Assembly (NCBI GenBank): GCA_001986395.2
Contig: MQVO02000002.1
Span: 2,542,001 to 2,606,000 of the forward strand
Length of the DNA: 64,000 nt
Direction: 5' to 3'
Source of the DNA: Irpex lacteus
Taxonomy: Eukaryota; Basidiomycota; Agaricomycetes; Polyporales; Irpicaceae
Shown here piece by piece: positions 11,716-25,100 of this stretch (position 1 is its first letter; every line of letters starts with the position of its first letter). Position numbers and translations under genes: made by a program. The notes under the pieces are model-generated. The model saw nothing but the letters and a program-made list of their open reading frames with translations, made no database searches and was not told the DNA's origin.

Positions 11716-13957
11716 ATGTCTATCGAACTTACGACTGGAATTTGCGAACGTCTCTACTTCACGCAGAACGACGAGGAGCAGGAGGCCCTTACCCAGACCA
11801 CGCCGGTTCTTCAGGTGCTCTCTATCAAGAAGGTTGGCGCAACCTCCTCAACGACTCCAGACCGTTACCGTGTCATCGTGTCCGATGGCGAGCATTTCTT
11901 GCAAGCCATGCTTGCAACACAACTCAACAAACTTGTCGAAGAAGATGAGGTCACCAAGAACTCGATCATCTCCATCGACAAGTTCACGTGCAACTTCGTG
12001 CAGGACAAACGGTGCGTTGCCTGCGGTGCTATTGTAGCAGTGAACTAATCGGATACATAGTCTGCTCATCATTCTAGGAATGCACCCCGTTCAGAAGGTC
12101 TCGGAAAAGATAGGGGCTCCCAAGCCTCTGAACAACACTGCGAGCGAGGCTACCACCCCCGCTGTCCAGAAGCCCACATCATCGACAGGAGCACCATCAA
12201 CGTCGACCACCGCACCCCAGCAACAGACTGCTCCTGCTGCTGCGCCTCGACAACAGCAGCGGAATGCGAAGGGCCAGACCGTTTTCCCTATCGAGAGTCT
12301 TAGCCCTTACCACAATAACTGGATCATTAGGGCGCGCGTCATGCAGAAGGGCGATATCAGGACCTACTCCAACCAGAAAGGGGAAGGTAAATTGTTTGGT
12401 GTGACTTTTATGGACGAATCGGGGGAGATTCGTGGTACAGCGTTCAATCAAGCTGTCGACGAACTCTACGATAAGCTCGAGGAAGGAAAAGTGTACTACA
12501 TTTCGAAAGCCAAGGTCAACCTTGCCAAGAAAAAGTTCTCAAATGTGCAGAACGAATACGAGCTTTCACTCGAGCGGTCGACCGAGATCGAAGAGGTATG
12601 CATATTTCCCAATAGTTATGCGGAGAGAGGCCTCATAACTGACGATGGCGCTAGTGTCGCGACGGGACAACACCGTCGGTAAAGTACAACTTCGTCTCTC
12701 TTGGAGACCTTCAGAACATCCCGAAAGACACTTTAGTCGGTAAGTTGCGTTGAGACGATTTGATATCCAACGACTAACGGTCAAATAGATGTCCTGGGGA
12801 TTGTGAGAGAAGTTGGCGAATCCTCAGAGCTGATGTCGAAGTTCAACAAAACCGTATGGCCCTCCTGACACGTCTTTTGTACTCCCCGATTGACGATCAT
12901 CCTTTAGGTTACGAAACGAGAACTCACTATTGTTGATCGCTCCGGCTACTCTGTCCGGCTCACCCTATGGGGCAAACAAGCCGAGCAGTTCACCCACACC
13001 GATCAGCCTATTGTGGCGTGGAAAGGAGCCAAGGTCACCGAATTCCAAGGTATGTCGTCAATGCTACACAATTATTTGTAACAATATTGACGCGTTCTCA
13101 GGACGCTCTCTCTCGATGATCAGCTCAAGTTCGATGGAAATAAACCCCGACATCCCGCTTGCCCATCAAACTCGGGGCTGGTATGATTCCATAGGAAGCG
13201 GGCACAACTTCACTGCCCAGTCATCTGGTGGCTCAACCCAAGGCCCAGTCACTTTCGATAGGGCCCAGATTCAGTTGCTCAACGACGTCAAAGAATCCGA
13301 GTTGGGTACGAACGACAGAGCTGAATTCTTCTCTTCTCGTGCGACTATCATGCACATCAAGACCGACAATCTGGCATATGCTGCGTGCCAGAATGACAAT
13401 TGCAACAAGAAGGTCATCGAACAGCACGATGGATGGAGATGCGAGAAGTGCGACGTCAGCTTCGCTAAGCCGACGTATCGGTAAGACGGCTGACTTTGCT
13501 ATTTCCCTGTGGCCTTCCTGACATTGTAAAAATTATCAAGGTACATCTTGTCAATGGCCGTCGCCGACTGTTCCGGTCAAGCTTGGCTTCAGGGCTTCAA
13601 TGACGCAGGTCAGATCGTGTTTGGAGCTCCTGCCGACGAGCTCATGGAATTGAAGGTATGCTATGTTGTTCGACTTGAGCAGCACGCCGCTAACCAGTTT
13701 CCAGGATCGCGACGAAGAGAAGTTCAACAAGGCTGTAGCGAAGGCTATCGGCAATACCTTCAACTTCACCTGCAAAGCTAAGCAGGAGACGTTTGCTGTG
13801 AGTGGCTGAGCCATGTCATGTCTTCCACCGCTAATGGTACCCTCTTTCTCAGGAACAAGTACGGGTTCGCTATGGTATCCAGAAGATTCTTCCTTTGGAT
13901 TACAAGGAAGAGTCTCGCAATCTGAAGGAGCTGTTGTCCTCTGCTTGGGCCCAGTAG
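11716..13957 (+). CDS. RFA1: Replication protein A large subunit (RPA70)
   Basis: Single-stranded DNA-binding subunit of the RPA heterotrimer in replication, repair and recombination. The ATG at 11716 opens the N-terminal OB fold ([20 protein letters not shown]). A 48-bp intron follows CAGGACAAACG, and the next exon completes [13 protein letters not shown] Thr/Gln/Pro-rich linker precedes DBD-A ([35 protein letters not shown]), then DBD-B ([31 protein letters not shown]). The C-terminal DBD-C holds the zinc ribbon, C-x4-C-x12-C-x2-C, reading CQNDNC ... CEKC. It ends with [11 protein letters not shown]. About seven introns. A complete, ordinary orthologue. Confidence 0.96.
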
Positions 13958-14306
13958 AGATAGTTGTGTGAATGAAGTGTTCTTTCGCTAATTGCTTTTG
14001 ACGTTCAGCGCCACCGCCGCTTCGCATGGCTTCCCTTCGTGCTTCGTATATTCCGCTTGTGTATTACTGTATGTATTTGGGAATTGATATTTTGTCTATA
14101 ACACCTCTGCGATAACGAGACAAGTGTATGCCAGTGTGCGTATGTTTCGTCAACACAGTCTAAACCGTGTCATGGTGTTCGGCTGGCCACAAGTGACATA
14201 TGTGACCGCGTCACGCGGATGACAAACACGCTTCAACAATGCTGAGCCACCGGGCGCTTGACGACCACCTACACCTTGGTCGCAGCGTTCATTGACCTGA
14301 GTAAAC
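13958..14306. other. Short tandem spacer between RFA1 and PRP45
   Basis: 349 bp that must contain the RFA1 3' UTR and the PRP45 promoter. Nothing distinctive seen. Confidence 0.4.
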
Positions 14307-16332
14307 ATGTCGGCTCTCGCTTCGTATGTTCTCTTTTTATGATATTTATTATCTCGCTGACACCGTAATAAGGATTCTCCCTCAACCCTTGCATACCCCG
14401 GATGTCGACGAGGAGGAGGAGCAGGTCGTGCAGGCCATACCAAGCATAGTACCAAGCCAGGCAGTTACCATTCGCACGCCTGCGCCTCCGTATGGTCAAA
14501 GGACGGGCTGGAAGCCTAGTACACAGGAGGATTATGGTGCGTTTGCTATATATGTGGCTATTCCACCACAAGCTGATAAGGTATACAGGAGATGGTGGTG
14601 CCTATCCGGAGTGTCATGTAGCACAATATCCGCTTAGTATGGGCAAGAAGAAGGTGCGTGTTTGAGGCATTGCGCATGTTAAATGTACTAAAACCGTTAC
14701 AGGCATCTTCTGGAAACACACTCGCCCTTCAAGTGGATTCCGAGGGTAATGTTCGCTACGACGCCATCGCTCAACAAGGTCAACGGGCTGGGAAGATCGT
14801 ACATTCACAGTTCAAGGACCTCATCCCTCTCGCGCATCGCAAAGATCTCGATGACGAAGAGAAGGCTATGGAACGGCCTTCAGAGGACGAGGTCCAAGCC
14901 ACCGCAGAGAAGACCCGACTTGCACTCGAGAAGATCACGAACGGCAAGATCAAGGCCGCTCAGCCCAAGAACGTTCCCGATGCGCAGGGGAAGACCTCCT
15001 TCATTAGATACACACCTGGTCAGCAGGGCGGGTCTGACGGCTTGAAGCAGCGTATCATCAAGATGACGGAGATTGTTGAGGATCCTCTCGAGCCACCGAG
15101 GTTCAAGCACAAGAAGATTCCGAGAGGCCCTCCTAGTCCGCCACCGCCTGTGCTTCGTAGTCCACCGCGCAAGGCGACTGCGCAGGAGCAGAAGGAGTGG
15201 ATGATCCCGCCGTGTATCTCTAACTGGAAGAACAACAAGGGTTATACTATTCCCTTGGACAAGCGATTGGCTGCAGATGGTCGAGGGCTGCAAGATGTGA
15301 GTATGCAATCTTATCCGTTATCTACATTATCTAATTAGACGTTAGGTCCACATCAATGACAACTTTGCCAAATTCTCCGAAGCTTTGTTCATTGCTGACC
15401 GACACGCGAGAGAAGAAGTGCGACAGCGTGCCCTCATGCAGCAGAAGTTGGCCGAGAAGGAGAAGGCGGCGAAGGAGGAGAACCTGCGTATGCTCGCTCA
15501 GCGTGCGCGTGAGGAGCGTGCCGGTATCCCTGCGTCGCGAACCGAGAGCAAGCCAACCGCAGAACGCACAGCCGCTATGCAGTCTTCGCTTGGTGCGTAC
15601 GGCAGTGACAGCGGCAGCGGATCAGAGGCGGAGGAAGACGAGGATGAGGAAGAGGAGGCCGCCGAACTCCGTGACAAGATGAGGGAAGAAAAGCGGCGCG
15701 AGCGAGAACGTGAGATGAGGATGAGTAACATGGGAACTGAGCAGCGAGCGAAGATGTTGGCGCGTCAGCAGAACCGTGACATCTCCGAAAAGATCGCGTT
15801 GGGTTTGGCGAAGCCGTCGACGTCGAAGGAGTCCATGTTGGATTCGCGACTGTTCAACCAAGAGTCTCTCTCAGGGTCGTTCGCTGACGAAGACTCCTAC
15901 AATTTGTACGATCGACCACTGTTCCACGGCTCTACGGCCGCAGCGGCGATTTACAAGGCCAGGGGAAATATTGCGGAGGGCAACGACGAGTCGTTTGGTG
16001 GCGGCACGGAAGAGGGTATTGGTAAAGCGTTGGACAACGACAGGTTCGGCCTTGGCCAGGCTCGAATAGGGTTTGAGGGCGCCTCGGAGCAGGAGGTGCG
16101 CGAAGGCCCTGTCCAATTCGAGAAAGATACGGGTGATGTGTTCGGGCTGGATAAATTCTTGGACGAAGCGAAGAGCGGGAAGAAACGGGGCCTGGATACC
16201 GAAGTGTAAGTCAAAACTCTCACGGAATCTTTTTGGTATTTTGTTGCAGGTGTCGAGCTGACCTTGATGATCAACAGGGGCAACTCGCGTAAAAGACAGC
16301 AACTTGACAAGGCCTCGGAGCGAGACTTGTAA
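14307..16332 (+). CDS. PRP45: Prp45 / SNW-domain spliceosome and transcription coactivator (Skip)
   Basis: Component of the NineTeen-related and active spliceosome that runs through the catalytic core; SKIP homologues also act in transcription. The first exon is only MSALA plus two bases, and an intron joins it to SILPQPLHTPDVDEEEEQ. The SNW domain follows with ALQVDSEGNVRYDAIA and YTPGQQGG. The signature is CISNWKNNKGYTIPLDKRLA with AADGRGLQDVHINDNFAKFS after an intron. The C-terminal part is Arg/Glu-rich coiled coil with an acidic patch at about 15630-15660 and ends KRQQLDKASERDL in a small last exon after a 70-bp intron. Domain order and length fit fungal SNW proteins. Confidence 0.95.
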
Positions 16333-17390
16333 ACTGATCTGCCTTTGCAAACCTTCGGAGTCACTTCTTCCGTGAATGCTTCTTTGCGTCTATCTTCTTC
16401 TGTACGTTCTCACCTTACTTCACTGTTGTCCCCTCTATGCTGTAATATTTCTATTACGCCCTATTACATCCGGTTTCACAAGTTCATGAACTCTAAATAT
16501 CTTCGTCATTGGAGCTCATGTATTGGAGAGCCATCCCGCCGTACCCTTGATGAACGGATTTCTTCGGATCCTTTACGTTACGAGGGGTACAGCTGGCCAG
16601 CCAATTTTATTCAGCCAATGGAATATTACTGGAGCAAGTTTCACCGAATGCGTGGGAGACAGGTACGCTTCTATCTGAAATAGGTGCACCGTCGCGATCG
16701 TCGCGTCGTAACATCAAGGCTCAATGAGGAAGCCCTAATCGTGTCAACCTAATCGTCCAAGGGCTGGAGAATTACAGACAGCTCCAGAATTCGTCTTTCC
16801 ATACGCAATAATTTCAACGTGGTGCGGTGACAGACGAAAATGACGGTGTCCGTCAAGTCATATTGTATTTGATTGTCCTGCGTGCGGACCCTTCCATCGT
16901 GGAAGCGCAAATCGCACGGAATGTACGTTCACTTTCCTGAATCTGAATCTGGCCGTAAGCGTGCTACACGGAATGTTCTCTGAAATTTTGGAAAACTCAA
17001 CCGGGGCGCTATCACGTCCAGGTGAAACACATTCTGCACATGTCGCGACCGCAGCGGCCACAGTGGGTGGGAGCTGGGATCACCACCATGCGTGAAATGT
17101 TGATTTATCCGTCGTGGCAGCCGAGGGTGCGAGGAACCAGCGTACTCCGAATTTATGGAGGCTGTCAGCCTGCAAGGACCCCTCGGACCACCATGTCTTG
17201 CAGCTTGTGATGGGGAGCTCGAAATTCTGAATTCTACGACATACCTTTTCGGGACAACTCTCTCTAATGGGCGTCTACTGAAATTTCTCGCACGTGAGCA
17301 CGGATCGGACGCGCACAGCGCAGAGCAGTGAGCCCGACGCTGCCAACAACGTTCTGCTCGCCGTCGCATGCGCCCTCGACAGTCCAGGCG
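16333..17390. other. Intergenic kilobase before TIM54, no gene seen
   Basis: The PRP45 3' UTR and TIM54 upstream region. Open frames on both strands (for example 16929-17369 minus) overlap each other, begin with non-ATG codons and resemble no family. Confidence 0.4.
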
Positions 17391-19043
17391 ATGACCACGA
17401 ATGGAGGCGACAGTGTATTCCGTGGGCCACAGCCGCCACAGTCGGGCATAAAGACCGTGCTGCAGTACACAGGCATCCCTCCTTCGTGGCTGGACAAGCG
17501 TCCGAAGCTCCCATCACGGAACTGGCTAATCTTCCTCTCTGTAACCTCAGCAATCACAGGATACTACCTATACGACCGGAAACAATGCAAGGAAATACGC
17601 CAGGAATATGTAGAGAAGGTGAAGCACCTGTCGAAAGTGCCGCTGCCTAGCATGGCTCTTCCACGCAAGGTCACCATTTACGGGTGTAAATGGCCAAACG
17701 ACGAAGATTATGACCGAAGTCTGAAATACTTCCGGAAGTACGTCAAGGTTCGCATGATGTTGCACTCTTACCTGATCATTCACTGACCTGGGCTATGCGC
17801 TATGCATGTGTAGCCCATCCTTGGTGCTGCAGCCATCGACTATGAGATGATCAATGGCAGACGACACGGTGACCTGGCAGACAGAATCGCAAGCGACATC
17901 AAGAAGCTGAGGCGAATACAAGCCGGGATAGATCCCCCTCCCCCGAATCCTATGAACCTTCCGACCAGCACTGTGGAGGCGAAACGCCAGCGGGAACTCG
18001 AAGGAGGGATTGTTATTGTTGGACGTCCAGCCTTCAAGGAATTCATGGCGGGGTTGAAGCGTGGGTGGACAGAGGGTCTCGAGAAAGTCGACAAGGAAGA
18101 ACAGCTGGCGAAGGCCCTGGAGAACGACGGTCGCTTTGACGAACCGGACTCCGAGCCAGTGAATAGTATCGACTATGGCGATGACGAACCTATACCTACG
18201 GCTTCGAAGCTAGCACCGTCGAAGCCGTTCTCTCCGTTCACACCTCCCTACCTCCAACAGACGTCCAAGACGTCCACTGCATCTTCCAGCAGTGACGAAG
18301 CGATACCGTCCAACTTGAACAGCCCTCCATCAACTCTTCCACCGCAACCGCCCATCTACCTTGTTTCGTTCGTGGACTATATTGGTCTCACCTACATTCC
18401 GCACATGATCTGGGACTTCTTCAATGAACGTCATAGAGTTCGAGCCGGTGCTGAAGACGCCTATCGGATCGTGGTTGGTGAGTCTCGCCCGATGACAGGA
18501 CGCATCTCCGAACCTTTAACCCCTGTACCTGGCGACGACTTCTCAGGGACGGAGCCTACTCCGGCACACGGCTACCAAGCCGACGAGTCCATTGCCCCCA
18601 ATGCTCCTACCGATCTTGATTTCGATAAGGACGTTGAAGGCTATTACAAGAAGTCTTTCGTCAAGTCGTTCTTGTCGGACATCGAGAAAGCGCGCGAAAA
18701 CTACTATTCTGAGTTGACGAAGAAGTTGGAGACGGCGAGAGCTCTTGCCCGTGGTACGCGCGAGCCTACCAAGGAAGAACAAAATTATCCTCCTCCCACT
18801 GAGGTGGAATTACGGGCGGAGAGAATGAAGAAGGAATTGCGGTGGCGGAGTGATGAAAAGGGGTGGGAAATCATCAAGCCGGGGTCCGCAACTGCTTGGG
18901 ATCCTCGGTTCGATGGTGTCCTGAGAATGTTCACTCAACCATCAGCCGAGCGTGAGGCTCAGTTCCGGGCAGAGGCAGAGGCGATTTGGGAGAGGGAAAG
19001 GGAGAAGGAGAAGGCGAGAGAGCAGGAGACGAAGGACGAGTGA
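17391..19043 (+). CDS. TIM54: Tim54, mitochondrial inner-membrane import translocase subunit
   Basis: Subunit of the TIM22 complex, which inserts carrier proteins into the mitochondrial inner membrane. I chose the ATG at 17391; the same frame runs upstream to a GTG at 17328 only. The N-terminus has QYTGIPPSWLDKRPKLPSRN before one membrane segment (NWLIFLSVTSAITGYYLYDR), then VTIYGCKWPNDEDYDRSLKY. One intron separates YFRKYVK from PILGAAAIDYEMINGRRHGD. The rest includes ELEGGIVIVGRPAFKEFMAG and PIYLVSFVDYIGL with FFNERHRVRAGAEDAYRIV, and an Arg/Glu-rich coiled end. Two exons, about 530 residues. The long Ser/Pro-rich linker (about 18190-18340) is a common variable region in this family. Confidence 0.93.
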
Positions 19044-19161
19044 AAACGTATATATACAGTCGTAATGCATTGCATGATCTACACCAGGGTTTAATTATTA
19101 CATTTTAGACACACCACTCGCTTTCGCGTATGATACAGTAGTTGTTGCTCCAACGCACAAC

Positions 19162-22100
19162 CTAATCCACATGATCAACAAGTTCCACTGCACTGCTATG
19201 TAGCCATGCCTCCAGCTCCGCGAGATCGTCAGCGAAAGGATCGGCTTGAGTAGGTTCTGGGACCTTGATAGGCATTGCAGGTTCCTGAGTCTTGCGGTCT
19301 GGTACCACTGTCGAGGTCTCCTTCGATGCAGATCGTCGAGCAGGAGACGCAGAGGACAGGTAGTCAGAAATGAGCCATGATTTCATTGTCAATTTAGTCG
19401 GCTGAGATTCAACAGGCACTCCTTCGTCTTCGGGATCCTCGCCATATTCTTCCGCGGGTTGAATGTCGAAGATACTGTTGTCAAGAACGAAGTCGTCGTC
19501 GTCATTGTTGCAAGGCTCGAAAGGCACAGAGTCGTCAGGAACCTCAGCATAGTCCGTAGAGAGCTCGTTGTCGTCAGAGGGCAGGAACAAAGGGAGTTTG
19601 ACGGGGTCCTTGAAGGTCACGGTCTGCTATCGTCAACTAGGATAAGATCGGTCTGCGCGTGACAGTTCGTACCTTGCGTCGCTTGACAGGAGCAGAGCTT
19701 GCAGCGGGCTTGGACCCGGGAGCTTCGTCGTCTGAATCGACCATACGACTTCTTTTCTTGCTAATCACAGGTGGCGAGGCATAGTCAGGTTCAGGAGACG
19801 AGGGTAAGACTTCGATAGGTGGCGGAGTGGGCATGTTGCGTATGAGATCGTCCATTTCAGAGTCATGGTACAAGGAGTCAGAGCTGTCGTTCTTCTTGTC
19901 CTGTTGTTTCATCGCATGGCGCATGAGCCCGTCGCCAGTATCGGGAAAGTCGTCGTCAGAGAGCTCATCAATGTCAGCCATTCGCAAGTTCGTATCGTCA
20001 GCAGCCAGATCTTGCGTAAACTCCATCTCAAAGTTTGCCTTGCGTTTCTGCTTGCCGGCGAATTGTGTTGGAGGCTTGCTCAAGGACTTGCTGTCGTCGA
20101 GTTTGATTCGCTTGCCTTCAGGGATTTGCAAACTTGTCGTAACGTTGTTGCTCTTGTGTAGACTCTCCAGCTCTTGCATTCTTCGATCGGGTTTCTCTTT
20201 CGTTACAGGCTTCTCCTTCGATTCCTTAGGTTTGATCTTCTCGACCGCCTGCTTCTTTCCGCTGTCATTGTTTACCGGATACAGAGTCTCGACTCTTTTC
20301 TTGGTGAGTGGCGGCGGCTTTGGCAAGCCCTCGTGGCAGCTAGAGCAGGGTTAATACTAAAGCGACGCCCGGACAATTTCTCACCAGAGATGCCGGCAGG
20401 CAGTCTTGTCCTTGCAAGGATGATTGCACCTGTGCGAGCAAAGGTGCATTCATTGCTTACACTCAACGCGAAGTCATAATAACGTACGCGAAGTTTCCGT
20501 TGGGTAGCTGTTTGGGCTGTACCGGTGCTTCGACAGCACGCTGAGCGGCTCGCTTCGGTGCGGCCTTGTCATCGCTGTGCTTCCGCTGATTCTCCGAGTT
20601 GCTGGCTTTGTCTCCTGTACAGACAGTAAGCGAAGCATTCGGAGACGGGTAGAAAGCGTACTTGTCAGGTCTATCGTTGGAATGTTTTCGTCAGTATCCG
20701 AAGGGCCTTCGTTCATCTCGGCCCAAAAGTTGTCGTCCATAACAACACCTTCCATAGCCTGGTCCTGTGCTACGTCAGACAACAACAGCGGTTGAGAAGG
20801 CATTGACGCACTGCAGACGAAAGCGGCCTGGTATCTAAGGTGGGATAGTGCCCTTGAGGGATGTTTGGTTTGTATGTCTTGGTCAACGCAAGCCCCGCAG
20901 TGTTTTCCTAGGACATGGCGATGAATAACAGAAACTGTCACAGAGCACAAATGGACAGTCTTACTGGTGTGATCTGGATGAGAACCGTTTGACTCGGTTT
21001 CGTTAGTTTGGCGGTGACCGTGAGGCTCTTCGGACTCTTGAGTGACTTCGTCCTGCCAAAGTTTAATTTAAGATACGCTCCTAAGAGTTAATAACAGGAT
21101 ACTCACGAAATTCTGCTGAAATCGATGAAGTCGAGGTCGGACGTCACGGTCAGCACAATCGTAGCTTCCCTGAAGCGCAGTTTGCCTTTCTTCGGTTGAG
21201 GGGCGTCCGTCATATCATGCAGCAAACCGCACTCGATGGATAACTCCACCTCAACGGGACTCTGACCGTCGCTCGGTACGACATTGGCCTCTGTGACCTC
21301 GATAGTGTATTGCGGTAGTTGTTTGACATATGCTAAGACTTCGTTCCCGAACGGAGGTCTGCGATTCAGAAGCTGCGTGACATGTCAGATCAATAAAGTC
21401 AACGAGGACGGCTGAAGCCACACCGTTTCGATGCGCAAAGGGTCTTGCTTTCGTACATCCGCCAAAGTAGTGATGCCATGCTGCGCGAGAACCTAGTGGA
21501 AGGTCAGCCAAGATGGCAACGCTGCTATCCCTAAATCCCAGTACCTTTATTCTGTGTAAAGTAAGTCAGCAAGCGGAACCCTTCCGAAGCACCCACGTAC
21601 GATTTCTCTCCAATATGCTCAATCTGTCGAAGGACAACGGGACGGTCTTCCCAAGCTTTGGCGTTAAGACAGCGCAGTCTACGACATATAGTCATCAATG
21701 ATTTGCCCCGCAGTGGCTGGAAGCAAGAGTCCTACAGCTCCATTCCATGCTTGATCTGTGCGCCCGACTTCTTCGCCAGCGCAACTTCCATCATGGCTGC
21801 GAGAGGGTGAGTATGACTATCTGCGCCATGTTGAATGCGAGAACGTACCTCGGGTGACACGATCCACATGTCTGAAAATCGACAGCGCCTCCAGTGACGG
21901 CTGGTTATCCCCGTTCTTGTACTCCGCGTCGTTGAGATTGATACCTGCGAGCACAGCCTGTGGCCAATAGGTTTAGTATCTGCTAGCAATATACGATGAC
22001 ATAGTACCGTACCTGGATAATCACAGAGATCTTGTCGCACGTCTTTTCGATCTTCTTTGGCTTGTACCGGATATCTTCGTGAGTACGCAGTTTGTTGTAG

Positions 22101-25100
22101 ATCTACGTCCGAGAATATGAGCATGGCGGTATTTGGTTATCCAGAGGGAGAAGAAGTACCTGTTTTTCACCGTTGCGGATTTTGATGTCTGCGAACCTAA
22201 GGAGGGATATCAGCACGAACCCAGTAATGTTAAAAAGGGTGAACAACTCTTCTGCGGTTGACAACACTTCGAGCTGAAGATAGATAATGGTCAGATTAAA
22301 GACGATACGTTCAGTGAAAAGGGTATTACCATCTCTCTTAATGTTGGCTTGTCGGATAGCTTCAGGATATTGCTCATCTGGCAGAGATGAGTATATGTCA
22401 TGAGTTTATACCTGCAAGCACACTTACCGTAGATTGACGTATGTAATACTGCGCAAACAGAAGCGTGATCAGCAAAACACTTGTCTGAGTTCGGTATTCA
22501 CCCACCTTGCTCATAGTATCCCCATACTCCGTCGACCTCAACCCATCACTCTCATCCCCCTCCCCCTCCACAAGCTGATTCTTCTTCAAATCCTTCACAC
22601 TCTCCGTCACAAGTTCATCCACCCTCTCCTGCCAGCTCTGCTCTCCAGCCTTCCCAATGGCATAATGCCTCGGATTCTTCTGTATACGCTGGAAGAGGAA
22701 GGAGTTGTGTAGCCATGCTTTGGCGGATTGGACGTCGCGGATGGTGCCGAGCCCGATTTCGGAGTTGATGTGTTCGGCGAGGTTGAGGTGCAGGCTGCTC
22801 TCGAGGAAGGTTTGGCCTTGGGCTAGGGCTTCGTATTTGTGCTTTAGTTCGGATTCGCACATTATGATGGCGACGCCTTCCTTGTCTGCGAGGCCGAATG
22901 TCAGTGATCTCTAGAGGGAACACTCTTTGTGATTACTTACCGAATTGAGGACGGCCCTAGACACGACCCGGAATGAGCGTTCGCTGCGACAGCCATCAGG
23001 TAATTACTCACGGCACGACCTATCATCTGCATCACATCCAAATCCGAATATTCTTTCGACATGTTGTTCTGGAAGACCTTGACTCCCTTGATGACGACCG
23101 TGTGCGCCGCTGAGATTCAGAGTCAGCCACAGAGTCTAGTTCATTCAATAGAGCACCCACGAAGGTTCACACCCACAGCCAATGTCTGTAAACCGTGAGT
23201 ATATCGGTCTGTATCCAGCTGGAGTCGCTTTTGTCACTCACGGAAGTAGCCACCACAACTCGAAGAATCTTGTTCAGATAAAGATCCTCGGTCGTTCTAC
23301 GGTCGTCGAAACTCATGCCGGCATGATGAACGCCTATCCCACAAGTTGCAAGCTCTGTACGAGGTTAGCCAATATCCTCGTCTTAAATAGGCGACAGGAA
23401 AGGACGTACTGTCAAGCCGCCTATCATGAAAAGTCGCCTCAATCCTACACCCCCACCAACCAATCAACACCCTCACTCTCAAATTCACCACCACATCATA
23501 CATCCACTCACCGTCTAGGCCTAGCCCACGGCACCCCCTCCCTCCTCTCCGTCCCCTCCTCATACTCCTTCATCAACTGCTCAGCAGTCCCCACCACCCC
23601 CTTCCTCGTCGCACAAAACACCAACACCGGCTTACCCACACTATGCTTTTGTAATATCCCATACAGTTTGAAGTCGAGGTTCCTGGAGAATACGAAGTCG
23701 TTTTGGTCTTTCTTGCGGGGGAGGGCGTAGACGTGTCGGGTTAGTTTGCAGGGGCGGTATTCTTCGCCGAACTATGATTACAAGTTAGCATGTTGTGTTC
23801 ACTATGTTCACTATGCTGACTGACCTCCATGACAACAGCACCCCCACCACTTGGTTCGTTCCCGATCCAATTAGCGACGTCGTGGATGTTGGGCACCGTA
23901 GCAGACACCATGACGAATCGCACGGACGTCCCGCGGGCTTTCATGCGCGAGACGACGACTTCGAGTGTGCTCCCGCGGGTTTCGTTCAGGATGTGGACCT
24001 GCATATCATATGGGTAAACGTCAGCATATATGGTGTAAGGAAGGGAGGGGAGGGAGAGGGAGGGGAGGGGAGGGGAGGGGAAGCGGACGAACCTCGTCGA
24101 CGAGGAACAGCTGGACTTGGGAGAGGATGCTGTCGTGTTCTTCCCTGCAGCCAGCACCACAGCGTCAACATTAGATCTAGCCCGTTGAACACAGCTGTAC
24201 AGACCAGTTACGAGAGAGACTATCCCACTTCTCTCCCGTCGTCACACTACAGTATCCACAAAATATCGTCAGACAATCTTGTTATAGGTTCAAGGTGATG
24301 TCTGTGAATGCTCACATAATACTTGCATGCCTCGCCTCGCCCCACGCGCTCTTCCCAAACCTCACCGTATCTCCCGTAAGTTCACAACCTACATAATCGC
24401 ACCACCAACCAACCAATCAGTCTATTGAATGAGCACGCATATAGGGATGTCACGTACAGTTTATCCCGAGGGGTTGAAACTTTGTCGCCCAGTCGCGGTA
24501 TTTCTCAGAGCACAGCGCCTTCAACCAAAATATCATTATAATCAGCGTCGGTGTCGTTTGAGGGGAGCAAGGTAGAAGAGGGCAGTTGGTGGGGAGTGTA
24601 CCTTGGTGGGAGCGACGTAGATACACTTGGAGTCGCGTCCGTATGCGCGGGACTGGGTGAGCATGCGGATGATGGCGAGCTCGAAGAGGACGGTTTTGCC
24701 GCTGCCTGTTGGTGCTAGATATTCCAGGAACCGCGTCAAATTGTGATACATCCATGGAAAGGGTATGTCGTACCGCTTATGACCTACGACCTATCATTAG
24801 CAAAGTATTTAGAGGGTGGAGAGTCGGAGGCGTACCAGGTTATCATCCTCCTTCATAACCTTCCACCCAAACCAACCAACGCAATCAGCCGTGCTAGCTA
24901 CAGTTATCATCCTAAAAAGCCTACTCACCTTGTCGAAACAAGACGACTGCACAGCGTTGAACACCCCAAATTTGAACAGCCCTCGGTACACGTCCGCTAT
25001 ACATCTTGGCGTCAGCTTCTTCGTCACACACAAACTCCCAAATTCAGATTCTCGGTCCGCATATATGCGTGCATAATGATACCTCGGTGGGGAAGGAGAG

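Noticed and set aside
17328..17390. N-terminal extension of Tim54 from a GTG codon
   Set aside because: No ATG upstream; the ATG at 17391 suits the family.
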